Source of the DNA: Acidobacteria bacterium UBA2994
Lineage (GTDB): Bacteria > Acidobacteriota > Vicinamibacteria > Vicinamibacterales > UBA8438
Direction of reading: 5' to 3'
Length of the DNA: 54,610 bases
Assembly (NCBI GenBank): GCA_002346545.1
Contig: DEAA01000020.1
Coordinates: forward strand, 1 to 54,610
Shown here piece after piece: positions 32,729-41,300 of this stretch. The stretch's first letter is position 1; the number at the start of each line of letters is the position of its first letter. The notes beneath the pieces are model-generated. The model saw only the letters and a list, made by a program, of their open reading frames with translations. It was not told the DNA's origin and did not search any database. The position numbers and the translations under genes are program-made.

Positions 32729-34084
32729 ATGACCACGTCTTCGCGACAACAACGACTGGCTCGACCCTTCGCGCTGCTGCTCCTGGTACTCGGGCTCCTC
32801 CTGGCGTTCCCGGCCCGTCAGGCGGCGCACGACATCCCCGCCGACGTAACGGTCCGGGCATTCGTGAAGCCCGAGGGGCAGCGGCTGCGGCTCCTGGTCC
32901 GCGTGCCGCTCGAGGCGCTATCCGACATGGCGTTCCCGACCATCGGCCCGGGATTCCTCGATTTTGAGCTCGCCCGGGAACGGAACCAGTTCGAAGACGC
33001 TGCCATGGTCTGGATGGGGCAGGAAGTCCAGATCTTCGAGAACGATGTCCGGCTGGAGTGGCCCGAGGTCACGGCGATCAAGATCTCGCTGCCCTCGGAT
33101 CCGTCCTTCGAGACCTACGAGACCGCGCTGGCCCACGTCCAAGGTCCCCTGCTCGCCGCCGGCACCCAGCTACCCTGGCAACAGGCGGTGCTCGATGTCC
33201 TGTTCGACTACGACATCCAGTCAGACCAGTCCGACTTCTCGATCCAGCCCAGCCTCGAGCGGATGGGACTGCAGGTCACTACCGTGCTCCGGTTCCTGGC
33301 GCCCGATACTCCCGAGCGCGCCTTCGAACTGCATGGCGCCCCGGGACTAGTGCGACTAGACCCGCGATGGCATCAGGCGGCGTTCCGCTTCGTGGCGATG
33401 GGATTCGAGCATATCCTCGACGGCATCGACCATCTGCTATTCCTGGCCTGTCTGGTCATTCCCTTCCGGAAGCTGCGCGCCTTGGCCATCATCGTCACCG
33501 CCTTCACCGTGGCGCATTCGGTCACCTTGATCGCATCAGCCTACGACCTGGCACCCGACGCCCTCTGGTTCCCGCCGCTAGTGGAAACCCTCATCGCCAT
33601 GTCCATCGTGTACATGGCGTTCGAGAACATCGTCGGCGCCCAGGTTCAGCGTCGCTGGGCAATCACGTTCCTGTTTGGCTTGGTGCACGGGTTCGGCTTC
33701 TCGTTCGCACTGCGGGAGACGCTGCAGTTCGCCGGGTCGCACCTGCTAACGTCGCTACTGGCCTTCAACGTCGGCGTGGAGCTCGGCCAGCTCCTCGTAC
33801 TGGTAATCCTAGTTCCGTCGCTCGGCCTGCTGTTTCGCTACCTGGTGGCGGAGCGGGTGGGCACCATCATCCTCTCGGCGCTGGTGGCCCATACCAGCTG
33901 GCACTGGATGACGGAGCGGTGGGGGGTGCTGACCCAGTACGACATCACGTGGGCCGCCTTCAGCCAGGCGATGTTCACTGGCGGCATGCGCTGGATGCTT
34001 CTGACGCTCCTGCTCGGCGGCTGCGCCTGGTATGGCTACAAGGCGATGCAGGCGCCAGACCCCACGCAAGCCCCTGCCGACTAG
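32729..34084 (+). CDS. HupE/UreJ-family membrane protein with periplasmic domain
   Basis: A 451-residue protein if started at ATG 32729, which opens a signal-like segment (FALLLLVLGLLLAFPARQA). Residues ~35-210 form an extracytoplasmic beta-rich domain (HDIPADVTVRAFVKPEGQRL, LAPDTPERAFELHGAPG). The C-terminal half has about seven transmembrane helices: GFEHILDGIDHLLFLACLVI (the His/Asp-rich HupE motif), AFTVAHSVTLIASA, FGLVHGFGFSFALRETL, NVGVELGQLLVLVIL. HupE/UreJ proteins are linked to nickel or other metal import; the clustered helix His and Asp residues would suit metal passage. It converges on the polyferredoxin gene, with 11 bp between stops. Confidence 0.8.
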   Translation: MTTSSRQQRLARPFALLLLVLGLLLAFPARQAAHDIPADVTVRAFVKPEGQRLRLLVRVPLEALSDMAFPTIGPGFLDFELARERNQFEDAAMVWMGQEVQIFENDVRLEWPEVTAIKISLPSDPSFETYETALAHVQGPLLAAGTQLPWQQAVLDVLFDYDIQSDQSDFSIQPSLERMGLQVTTVLRFLAPDTPERAFELHGAPGLVRLDPRWHQAAFRFVAMGFEHILDGIDHLLFLACLVIPFRKLRALAIIVTAFTVAHSVTLIASAYDLAPDALWFPPLVETLIAMSIVYMAFENIVGAQVQRRWAITFLFGLVHGFGFSFALRETLQFAGSHLLTSLLAFNVGVELGQLLVLVILVPSLGLLFRYLVAERVGTIILSALVAHTSWHWMTERWGVLTQYDITWAAFSQAMFTGGMRWMLLTLLLGGCAWYGYKAMQAPDPTQAPAD

Positions 34085-34095
34085 CTCCCCCCGTG

Positions 34096-35085
34096 TCACC
34101 TCTCCAACGCCGCGCGAGTGGCCTGGTATTTCTGGATAAGCCAGTGAGGGCACGTGTCCTCGTCGGCGTAGAGCCTCTCGCAATCGTCACAGCGCACGCA
34201 CTCGCTGACGAGAATCTTCGGGCCATCAATGGCCCCCCACTCGCAGGTTTTCTCGCACAGCATGCAGGTCTGACATTCGTTCCAGCGCTTGATACGGAAT
34301 ACCGTCAGGTTCGACAGCAAACCAAGACCGGCGCCCACCGAGCACAAATACCGGCAATAGAGATTCCGCACGAAAATCGTGGCCAGTAGCAGTACGGCGA
34401 GCAACGTCCACATCACCACGCTGCCATTCAGTGTGAATATCCAGAACGGCTCGATGTAGCGATACACAAGCGTGTCTCCGCTGGCCAGGAAGTAGAGCAC
34501 CGCCGCGCCGAGCACCACGTACTTGGCGTAGATCAGCTTGCGATCCAGCCAGACGGGTGGCTCGATGCGGAAACGTGAGGGAATGACCTGGTCCATCAGT
34601 TGCGTCAGCGCCCCGAAGGCGCAGATGCGACCGCAGTAGAGACGGCCCCAGAGGATGGTCGACACTAGGGTGAAGACGACCAGGGCGTAGTAGGCCTGAC
34701 CATCTCGAAAGGCGGGCAGGCTCCAGCGAAGTGCGCCGAAGATATCTACGATCGAGACCAGGCTGGCCTTGTAGAACCCGAGATAGGCCACCGAGACCAT
34801 CAGGCTCACGACCTTCAGCCGCTCGCTCTTCTTGACGAAGCTGAACACCGCAAAAGCGAGCACCAGCCCCAGCGCGCCGACGTCCATCAACGCCGATCGA
34901 TCGAACTCGGCCGGCGCCTCCTCCGCATCTTCTTCCAGCAGCGCGTCGAGCGCGGCCAGATCGTCGAGCGAGAGCGGCGGAGGGTCGGTGTGGACGCCCG
35001 ACTCCGGCTGTACGGCGGCCACGGCCCCGGTTCCCCACACCAGCGCACAAACGGTCAGCGCGAAGGCGCCGCGAAAAGCAAGCAT
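34096..35085 (-). CDS. Membrane polyferredoxin (NosR/RnfB-like 4Fe-4S protein)
   Basis: A 329-residue protein, start at ATG 35085. A signal-like segment and an acidic periplasmic stretch lead into about five transmembrane helices. Between helices lie GRLYCGRICAFGALTQLMDQ and RNLYCRYLCSVGAGLGLLSN, the paired CxxxC motifs of the NosR/NapH-type 4Fe-4S membrane domain. The soluble C-terminus has CQTCMLCEKTCEW and CVRCDDCERL. It lacks the N-terminal FMN-binding domain of NosR, but the next upstream gene encodes exactly such a domain, so the two probably work together to pass electrons across the membrane. The electron acceptor is unknown; no nosZ is in the window. Confidence 0.83.
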   Translation of the reverse strand: MLAFRGAFALTVCALVWGTGAVAAVQPESGVHTDPPPLSLDDLAALDALLEEDAEEAPAEFDRSALMDVGALGLVLAFAVFSFVKKSERLKVVSLMVSVAYLGFYKASLVSIVDIFGALRWSLPAFRDGQAYYALVVFTLVSTILWGRLYCGRICAFGALTQLMDQVIPSRFRIEPPVWLDRKLIYAKYVVLGAAVLYFLASGDTLVYRYIEPFWIFTLNGSVVMWTLLAVLLLATIFVRNLYCRYLCSVGAGLGLLSNLTVFRIKRWNECQTCMLCEKTCEWGAIDGPKILVSECVRCDDCERLYADEDTCPHWLIQKYQATRAALER

Positions 35086-35101
35086 GGTGACGAAGCTCGG
35101 A

Positions 35102-35650
35102 CTACGGCTCAGGATCGGCGGGCCGCCCCGCGAGCACCTCAAGGGCGAGTTGTCTGGCGCCTTGCCGAATGGCCCGCGTGGCGGCCTCCATGGTGATAGT
35201 GGCCCGCGACACCCCGTCGATGTCGCCGCCCACCTCGAGCGGCTCGAGGATGCTCCGCCCCTTGAACTGCGCCGGGAACTTCGGGAGGTCGATGGAGAAG
35301 TACCCGAACGGCTCGTAGTGATGGACCACCTCGATGCCGAGCAACGTGCCGGCGGTGTCCATCCCGACTAGTGTGGTGATCCGTCCCTTGTAGGCGTAGA
35401 TACGAGGCGTGAGGTCGGTGGTAAGAAACGCCAACGCGACCAGCGGCGCTTCGCCACCAGGCATCAACTCGCGGTACGCGCGGAAGTGCCGGAGCGGCTC
35501 CTCGACCAGCTCAAAACGGTCGGCCTCGGGAATCACCCGTTTGAGCGCCTCTTCGTCGGCGCGGGTCACCGACGCCGGCTGTGCATGTCCGACTAGGGTC
35601 GCGCCGATCACGATCAGCAACGCCGCGCACCGGCTCCGCCACTGCCTCAT
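35102..35650 (-). CDS. Exported FMN-binding domain protein (RnfG/NosR-type), copy A
   Basis: A 182-residue exported protein: signal peptide (SRCAALLIVIGATLVGHA), then a single FMN-binding domain. The flavin-linkage region reads DGVSRATITMEAATRA with T151 as the likely covalent FMN threonine; the usual SGAT glycine is an arginine. VVHHYEPFGYFSIDLPKF precedes it. It starts within the stop of the microprotein gene (ATGA-type overlap) and ends 17 bp before the polyferredoxin, so the three form one operon. Role: probably electron relay in the periplasm. A close paralogue is at 43954. Confidence 0.84.
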   Translation of the reverse strand: MRQWRSRCAALLIVIGATLVGHAQPASVTRADEEALKRVIPEADRFELVEEPLRHFRAYRELMPGGEAPLVALAFLTTDLTPRIYAYKGRITTLVGMDTAGTLLGIEVVHHYEPFGYFSIDLPKFPAQFKGRSILEPLEVGGDIDGVSRATITMEAATRAIRQGARQLALEVLAGRPADPEP

Positions 35651-35745
35651 CCGTCGCCCCGTCGCATCCCGCTACCGATCGCAATTCCGATGGCTATGCC
35701 GGCGCCCATGCGCCTCCCATCCTGTAGCTCAAGCTCGTCGCTCAT
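35647..35745 (-). CDS. Glycine-zipper microprotein
   Basis: A 32-residue frame from ATG 35745 that I would call a gene because its stop overlaps the FMN-protein start by four bases. It begins with a polar stretch (MSDELELQDGRR) followed by one short glycine-zipper helix, MGAGIAIGIAIGSGMRRGDG. Such a helix could pack in the membrane against the polyferredoxin. A longer start at ~35796 is possible. I know of no assigned function. Confidence 0.5.
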   Translation of the reverse strand: MSDELELQDGRRMGAGIAIGIAIGSGMRRGDG

Positions 35746-35794
35746 GTAGGTCCATGTGGGTTCTAGCGTGGAGCGATTATAGACTCGGTCAGCC

Positions 35795-36814
35795 ATGGGC
35801 CCGACGCGACTCGGTGACATCCTTGATCTGGCACTGGCCCGACGTCGGCCGCTCCTGGCGCGCCTCCACAAAGAACGGACCGACTGCTATCGATTGCTCC
35901 ACGGCACCCAGGAGGGTGCCCCAGGAATTACCCTAGACCGCTACGGTGACCTCGCGTTATTGCAGAGCTTTCACGCCCCGGTGGACACCGGAGAGGTCGA
36001 GATCACCACCGAGTGGTTGTCGGAACACTATCCAGCGGTCGATCTGGTCTACAACGACCGAAGCCAAGCCGGCTCGCGGATAAGCAACCGCCTCGACGGA
36101 CCGATGGCATTAGCCGCCACCGCTGAACGGACGAGCCTCGAGCGTGGTATCAGATACCTGATCCGCGCCCGCCATCGTGGCCAGGATCCGTGGCTCTTCC
36201 TGGACCTGCGTGCCCTACGACGAGCAGTCGCCGCCGACGCCGACCGACGGGCGGTGCTCAACCTCTGCGCCTATACCTGCGGAGTCGGTATTGCGGCAGC
36301 GGTAGCCGGCGCGACACGGGTACTCAACGTGGACTTCGCGTCTTCGAGTCTCGGCGTGGGTCGAGCCAACGCCCGCCTCAACGAGGTTCATCGGGTCTGT
36401 GCCGAGTTGCACAGTGATCTGTTCCCAGCACTGCGACAGCTCGGTGGGCAGCGTCAACCCAGGATGAATCGGAACCGGCGCCTCCCGAACTTTCCGAAGC
36501 TGGCGGCGGAACGATTCGACGTGGTCGTTCTCGACCCGCCTCGGCTGGCCAAGAGCCCCTTCGGGGTCGTGGACCTCGTACGCGACTACCAGAGTCTCCT
36601 TAAACCGGCACTCGCCGTGGTGGCCGACGACGGCCTCCTGTTCTGCACCAACAACGTCGCCGCGGTTGGCGAGACCGCGTGGCACGACGTCGTCCGGCGC
36701 TGCGCGATCAAGCAGGGCCGCGCGATCAAGGCCCTCGACGTCATCCGGCCCGACGACGACTTTCCGAGTCAGGACGGCAGACCGCCGCTCAAGATGGTCA
36801 GGCTCGAGGTGTAG
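35795..36814 (+). CDS. Class I SAM-dependent methyltransferase (RlmI/RlmK-like)
   Basis: A 339-residue methyltransferase. The N-terminal ~110 residues have the EEHEAD/RlmI-type central region (RTDCYRLLHGTQEGAPGITL). The Rossmann domain shows AVLNLCAYTCGVGIAAAVAGA (motif I, SAM binding), NVDFASSSLGVGRANARLNE (acidic loop) and DVVVLDPPRLAKS (motif IV, NPP-type catalytic loop). It resembles 23S rRNA m5C1962 methyltransferase RlmI, but no clear PUA domain precedes it. It is divergent from the FMN/polyferredoxin operon and converges on rapA with 13 bp between stops. Confidence 0.83.
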   Translation: MGPTRLGDILDLALARRRPLLARLHKERTDCYRLLHGTQEGAPGITLDRYGDLALLQSFHAPVDTGEVEITTEWLSEHYPAVDLVYNDRSQAGSRISNRLDGPMALAATAERTSLERGIRYLIRARHRGQDPWLFLDLRALRRAVAADADRRAVLNLCAYTCGVGIAAAVAGATRVLNVDFASSSLGVGRANARLNEVHRVCAELHSDLFPALRQLGGQRQPRMNRNRRLPNFPKLAAERFDVVVLDPPRLAKSPFGVVDLVRDYQSLLKPALAVVADDGLLFCTNNVAAVGETAWHDVVRRCAIKQGRAIKALDVIRPDDDFPSQDGRPPLKMVRLEV

Positions 36815-36827
36815 ACCGTCGGCCACG

Positions 36828-39350
36828 TCACCCGCCAATGCGGAACGCGGCAAGTGCCACAGGGACACCTCGTTTCTCCAGGTCGCGTCCCAGGCGACGG
36901 ACGAAAGTCGCCCATCCGGGTTGACGGGTCCAGGTCTCTGCGGAGACCCGTCGGCTCCGGAGTGGGCGTCGAGTCAATAACGCCGCCCAGTCGGGCCGCT
37001 CCCGCCCCTCGAGGTCCATCGCCACCGCCGAGAAGCTCCCGTCTTCCTGCTGGTAGAGAGCGAGCAACCCGAAGCCTTCCTTCTCGCCTCCGAGGTGCAG
37101 CAGCGCCACCCGCCCGTCCGGCGACTCATCCAGATGCGCCAGCAACCCCTCAACCAGGGGATGACCTGAGCTGAAGAAGTCGATGCTCTCGTCGCGGACC
37201 GCCTCGGCGCGGTCGAAGGTGCCAAGAAAGCTGGAACCGGCCGACACACCGGGCAAGCTCTCCACCCGAGCTCTGGTACCCAGCTCGATCGAGTGCCGGA
37301 GCCCGTCTCGGTGTTCCTCGATATAGAGATCGAGCCGTTCGGCCGCGGCGACGATCACCTCACGGGTTAGCTCTTCCAGGTCGGTCGGCACCCGAGCCAG
37401 GATGGACTCGGCCAGCTCGGCCCGATATGGCTCCCGGTGAAGCTCGTGGAGCGCGGCGTCGCGCACCCGGTCCTGGGCCGCTCGCGTCTCCTGCACCACC
37501 TCCCGCAACACCTCGGCGTCAGGCTCGGCGTCTGAGAACACGAGCGCCTCCACTGCCGCCTCTACCGCCGCAAGCTCCCGTTCGACCCCACCCAACGGCT
37601 CGTGGAACAACCCCAGCGATTCGTACAGCGCAACCACGGCGCCACCCAGCATGGACGCCGGACGGAAGTACACGATCTCTACCGGGAGGCTCCGGTCGAT
37701 GCGGTCGAGCCGGCCGATCCGCTGCTCGACCGTCACCGGATTCCATGGCAGGTCGAACAGGACGAGACGGGTGCAAAACTCGAAGTTCCGGCCTTCGCCC
37801 CCGCACTCGGTCGACACCAGCATGGACGGACCGTCCGGCAACCGGAACTGGGCCACCTCGATGTCGCGCTGCGCCGGTGCGAGGTCCTCGTGAAAAAGCC
37901 CCACCCGAAGCTGCACGTCTCGCCGGAGCCCAGACTTGATGAGCTCAAGCGAGTCACGGTGCGCCGCGAACACCAGGGTCTTCTCGCCCGCCTCTTTCCA
38001 CGCGGGCGCCTGAGCCGCCAGCCAGTGCACCCGTGGATCCACCCGGTCCGCACGCTCCGCGAGCTTGGCGAGCTTCTCCTCGTCGCCCCCCAGAACGCCG
38101 GCCAGAGCGGCTCCAGAGGCCAGCAACCGACCCACCCGCCGCACCACCCGACGCCGGGCCACCGTGTTCTCCGCCGGCTCAGCTCGAAGCGCAGCTTCGA
38201 GCTTCAACGCGTGCCCCCAACCCTTGTCCCCCGACAGATCGACCGCGACCCCGACCCGCGGCGGCAACCCGGGGAGGTCGGCACGCCTGGCCGAGGATGT
38301 ACACGGCGGTAGCGGGTCCGACGACGCGATCCGCTCCTCGATGCTCTCGCTGGCGAACTCACCGGGCCGGAGTAACTCGAGCAGCCGGAAGAACCCGAAA
38401 GCATCCTCTTCGAGCGGCGTCGCGGTCAACAGAAGCAGGTGGCGCCCCAACCCCGCCAGTGGTGCCACCGCGCGATAGGCGGCGTTTCCCGGATGCCCTG
38501 GAACCCGCCGGAGATGGTGGGCCTCGTCGACGATGACCAGGTCGAGTCCCGCCTCCACCGCCTGCTCGGTGAGCCGAGGATGCTCTTGCAGGAACTGCAG
38601 GCCGACCACCGTATGTCGATAAGCGAGAAACGGATTGAAGCCGGCTCCGTAGTCCTTCTCGACGTCGGCCAGTCGCTTGTCGTCGAACAGGACGAACACC
38701 TGGTGGTACTTGCGCCACAGTTCGCCGAGCCATTGCACGGTTAGCGTCTCTGGCGCGATGACCAGGGCGCGCTCGGCTCGGCCGGTGCGGACCAGGTGAT
38801 TAAGGATCAGGCAGGCCTCGACCGTCTTCCCCAATCCCACCTCGTCGGCCAGCAGCCATCGGGTCGGATCGGTCCGAGTGGCCCGTTCGGCAGCGTGCAG
38901 TTGATGCGGAAACAGATGGATCCGCCCGCCGAGGAACGACCCGAGGCCATCGGCCTCGCGAAGGGCGGCCAATTGCAGAGCATCAAGCCTGAGGGCGAAC
39001 GAGGACAGCGGGTCAACGTCGCCGTTGGCCAGACGCTCGACTAGCGACTCGCCGATACGAACCGGCCAGAGGTCAGCGAGCTCCACGTCGCGCCCATCAG
39101 TAAGTCGCACGCGCTCTTCGTCCAGCTGGACGTCGACTTGCACCTGTTCGCCGGTGGAGATCACGCGCGCAGGCGCGCCGGCCGCAAACATGAGCGGCAC
39201 AAGCGCGTCGCTGTCGGCTGCCAGGCGCAGCACGGTATCTGACTCGGGGAACTCCACCACGAGCGTGCGTCCGTCGATCGACTCGACGAGCCCGGGTCCA
39301 AGATCCGAGTTAAAACGGTGAGTCAGCCGGTCGCCGAGTTCCCAGGGCAT
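36828..39350 (-). CDS. rapA: RapA-like SNF2-family ATPase/translocase
   Basis: An 840-residue SWI2/SNF2 ATPase. An N-terminal Tudor-like stretch (LTHRFNSDLGPGLVESIDGR) precedes the motor. Walker A is ADEVGLGKTVEACLILNHL with K175; motif II is VIVDEAHHL with D275; motif III is LLLTATPLEEDAFG. The second lobe has KTLVFAAHRDSLELI, STECGGEGRNFEFC and VEQRIGRLDRIDRS. The order matches RapA, which recycles RNA polymerase; E. coli RapA is longer (968 residues), the C-terminal part being shorter here. It follows a small gene by 11 bp, with which it is probably co-transcribed. Confidence 0.85.
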   Translation of the reverse strand: MPWELGDRLTHRFNSDLGPGLVESIDGRTLVVEFPESDTVLRLAADSDALVPLMFAAGAPARVISTGEQVQVDVQLDEERVRLTDGRDVELADLWPVRIGESLVERLANGDVDPLSSFALRLDALQLAALREADGLGSFLGGRIHLFPHQLHAAERATRTDPTRWLLADEVGLGKTVEACLILNHLVRTGRAERALVIAPETLTVQWLGELWRKYHQVFVLFDDKRLADVEKDYGAGFNPFLAYRHTVVGLQFLQEHPRLTEQAVEAGLDLVIVDEAHHLRRVPGHPGNAAYRAVAPLAGLGRHLLLLTATPLEEDAFGFFRLLELLRPGEFASESIEERIASSDPLPPCTSSARRADLPGLPPRVGVAVDLSGDKGWGHALKLEAALRAEPAENTVARRRVVRRVGRLLASGAALAGVLGGDEEKLAKLAERADRVDPRVHWLAAQAPAWKEAGEKTLVFAAHRDSLELIKSGLRRDVQLRVGLFHEDLAPAQRDIEVAQFRLPDGPSMLVSTECGGEGRNFEFCTRLVLFDLPWNPVTVEQRIGRLDRIDRSLPVEIVYFRPASMLGGAVVALYESLGLFHEPLGGVERELAAVEAAVEALVFSDAEPDAEVLREVVQETRAAQDRVRDAALHELHREPYRAELAESILARVPTDLEELTREVIVAAAERLDLYIEEHRDGLRHSIELGTRARVESLPGVSAGSSFLGTFDRAEAVRDESIDFFSSGHPLVEGLLAHLDESPDGRVALLHLGGEKEGFGLLALYQQEDGSFSAVAMDLEGRERPDWAALLTRRPLRSRRVSAETWTRQPGWATFVRRLGRDLEKRGVPVALAAFRIGG

Positions 39351-39361
39351 CGCTAGTGGCG

Positions 39362-39880
39362 CTAGGTGGTGGCGGGAGAGGTCACAACATCGACCATTGC
39401 ACCCCAGGTGTCGGGGTCAAGCGCGAGCAGACTCACCAGGTAGAGGTCGACATCGTCGGCCGGAAACCGCTCCCGGATTGCCGTGATCGCGGCCGCGAGC
39501 CGATCCGCCTCGACCGGCTTCGGCTTAACGTCGGCGTCGATGAGGCCATCCTCATTCGGAATGCCTAGCTCGTCGAGAAAGGTGGTCAACAGCGCCTGGC
39601 GCCCGCCGAGGTGCAGAGCCATCAGCAGAGACGACGCCAGCGCGTCGTCGGGACGAACTCGACGTGCCAGATAGTCGATCCTGCGATCGGGAGACAGCTT
39701 GCGAACACCGGCGGGACGGAAGTTGAGCGCGGAGGCGAGCGCCTGCACCGCCTGCTCCCGCATCTCAGAATCGCTGGCCCACAAAGCCCGAGCGGCCAGG
39801 CGGCGGGTCTCCGGATCGAGCGCGGCCCACACCCGCACCGGCGTACATTCGTCAAGCGTTAGGTCAGACAGAATAGTCAT
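39362..39880 (-). CDS. Hypothetical helical protein next to rapA
   Basis: A 172-residue protein I do not recognise, starting at ATG 39880. It is rich in amphipathic helices (RRLAARALWASDSEMREQAV, ASSLLMALHLGGRQALLTTF, EADRLAAAITAIRERFPADD) and has no signal peptide or catalytic motif. It could be a HEAT-like or adaptor protein. The 11-bp spacing before rapA suggests it is made with, and may bind, the SNF2 ATPase. Confidence 0.62.
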   Translation of the reverse strand: MTILSDLTLDECTPVRVWAALDPETRRLAARALWASDSEMREQAVQALASALNFRPAGVRKLSPDRRIDYLARRVRPDDALASSLLMALHLGGRQALLTTFLDELGIPNEDGLIDADVKPKPVEADRLAAAITAIRERFPADDVDLYLVSLLALDPDTWGAMVDVVTSPATT

Positions 39881-39914
39881 GGTCCGAACATGTGTTAGGC
39901 ATCGGGAACAAAAA

Positions 39915-41198
39915 TCAACGGCCGCGGGCGCCAAACTCCTCGTCGGTCAAGGCGAACCCCTCGGCTAGCTCCGGCTCATCGTCCATGTCCAACACCCGCT
40001 TGGCGATGTACTCACCCAGCACGGGCCCAAACTTGAACGCCTCCGCCGAGCCACCGCCCAGCAACCAGACGTTGTCGAGGTCGGGATGGTGGTCGATGAT
40101 GAAGTTCCGCGTTACGGAGCTCTCATAGTGACAGGCCCGAGTCTCGTTGATCGCCGCCCCTACGAGATCCGGGAAGTGGCGCTCGAGAACTTGCCGCGGG
40201 CGCTCGTGGCTCTCGGGCGGAATCCAACGGTCACTGGTATCCGGATCATCGCCAGGGCGCCCGCCCGTCCGCACCCGAAATCCTCGATGGTCAGGCGGCA
40301 GCGCGGGCCAGCCGGTGCATCCAGGCACACCGTAGCTCGGCATGTTCGGAAAGGCGAAGCGGGTATCCCCTGGCGGCAGCGCGAAGTAGAAGACGTGGCC
40401 GATCGAGATCCGGATGCGATTGGCCATCAAGGACGGGAACTCCTTGGGAAACCAGGGGCCACAGGCAAACAGGGTGATGTCGCCGCGAAGCGAGTCTCCC
40501 CCCTCTACCGTCACGCTCTGGAGGGACCGGCCATCCCGAACGCCAATCGACGCCCGCCCGATCTGGATCGTGCCGCCCTCGTCCTCGAAGACCTGGGCTA
40601 CCGATTCGAGCGCCCGACGAGCACGGACCACGCCGGCGGCCGGTTCGTAGAGCGCGATGCCGAGATTGTCGAACCGAATCCAGGGCCACCGATACTCGAT
40701 CTCGTCGGCGGTAAGCAGTTCGTAGGGAGTGCCCACCGTATCCCACTGCGCGCGGGTCTGCTCGATGTACTGGCTAGTCTCCTCCCGCATGATGAGGTCA
40801 CCGGTGGTGAAGAACACTCGAGGCAGCAGCCGATCTCGGCCCAGCTCGTCCCATTCAGTCCAGCGCTCAATCGCCTGGCCGGCCCAGCGGGTCCAGTGGA
40901 GGCCATGCTCGCGGTCCCCGTAAGACGTGCGCACGCCCCGGGTCTCGCCACCAGAGGTGGACCTGGAATTCGCCGGACCGTAGGCGTCGATCACGGTGAC
41001 GCGGGCACCCAACCGTTGGAGATGCAGGGCAGTCCAGAGGCCAAACGTACCGGCGCCGACCACCACGATGTCGGGTGACCGTCCTGTCTGAACCGCCGCC
41101 GCCCGTCCCCGCGGTACCGGGCAGGCTCGAACGCCAGCACCCAGCCCGATCCCGGCCGCCATCGTCGTCCCAATGAATCGCCGTCGATCGATGCCCAT
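39915..41198 (-). CDS. Tat-exported FAD oxidoreductase, sarcosine-oxidase-like
   Basis: A 427-residue flavoprotein. The start at ATG 41198 gives a Tat signal (DRRRFIGTTMAAGIGLGAG). The FAD motif is IVVVGAGTFGLWTALHLQRL, followed by GARVTVIDAYGPANSRSTSG. C356 in RACHYESSVTRNFIIDHHP matches the position of the covalent-flavin cysteine of monomeric sarcosine oxidase, and GGGSAEAFKFGPVLGEYIA is the C-terminal FAD region. Such enzymes oxidise secondary amines and give peroxide. Export through Tat is unusual for sarcosine oxidase, so an extracytoplasmic amine substrate is likely. It lies 34 bp after the small gene's start, on the same strand. Confidence 0.82.
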   Translation of the reverse strand: MGIDRRRFIGTTMAAGIGLGAGVRACPVPRGRAAAVQTGRSPDIVVVGAGTFGLWTALHLQRLGARVTVIDAYGPANSRSTSGGETRGVRTSYGDREHGLHWTRWAGQAIERWTEWDELGRDRLLPRVFFTTGDLIMREETSQYIEQTRAQWDTVGTPYELLTADEIEYRWPWIRFDNLGIALYEPAAGVVRARRALESVAQVFEDEGGTIQIGRASIGVRDGRSLQSVTVEGGDSLRGDITLFACGPWFPKEFPSLMANRIRISIGHVFYFALPPGDTRFAFPNMPSYGVPGCTGWPALPPDHRGFRVRTGGRPGDDPDTSDRWIPPESHERPRQVLERHFPDLVGAAINETRACHYESSVTRNFIIDHHPDLDNVWLLGGGSAEAFKFGPVLGEYIAKRVLDMDDEPELAEGFALTDEEFGARGR

Positions 41199-41300
41199 TC
41201 GTTCCGTGCTCTTCCCCAACTCCCAAAGCCGACGGGAGTTGCTCGCTTCGACCCCCATGGGCGTTGACGCGCAACGCTCGGCGCCAACGCCAGTCGCTAG

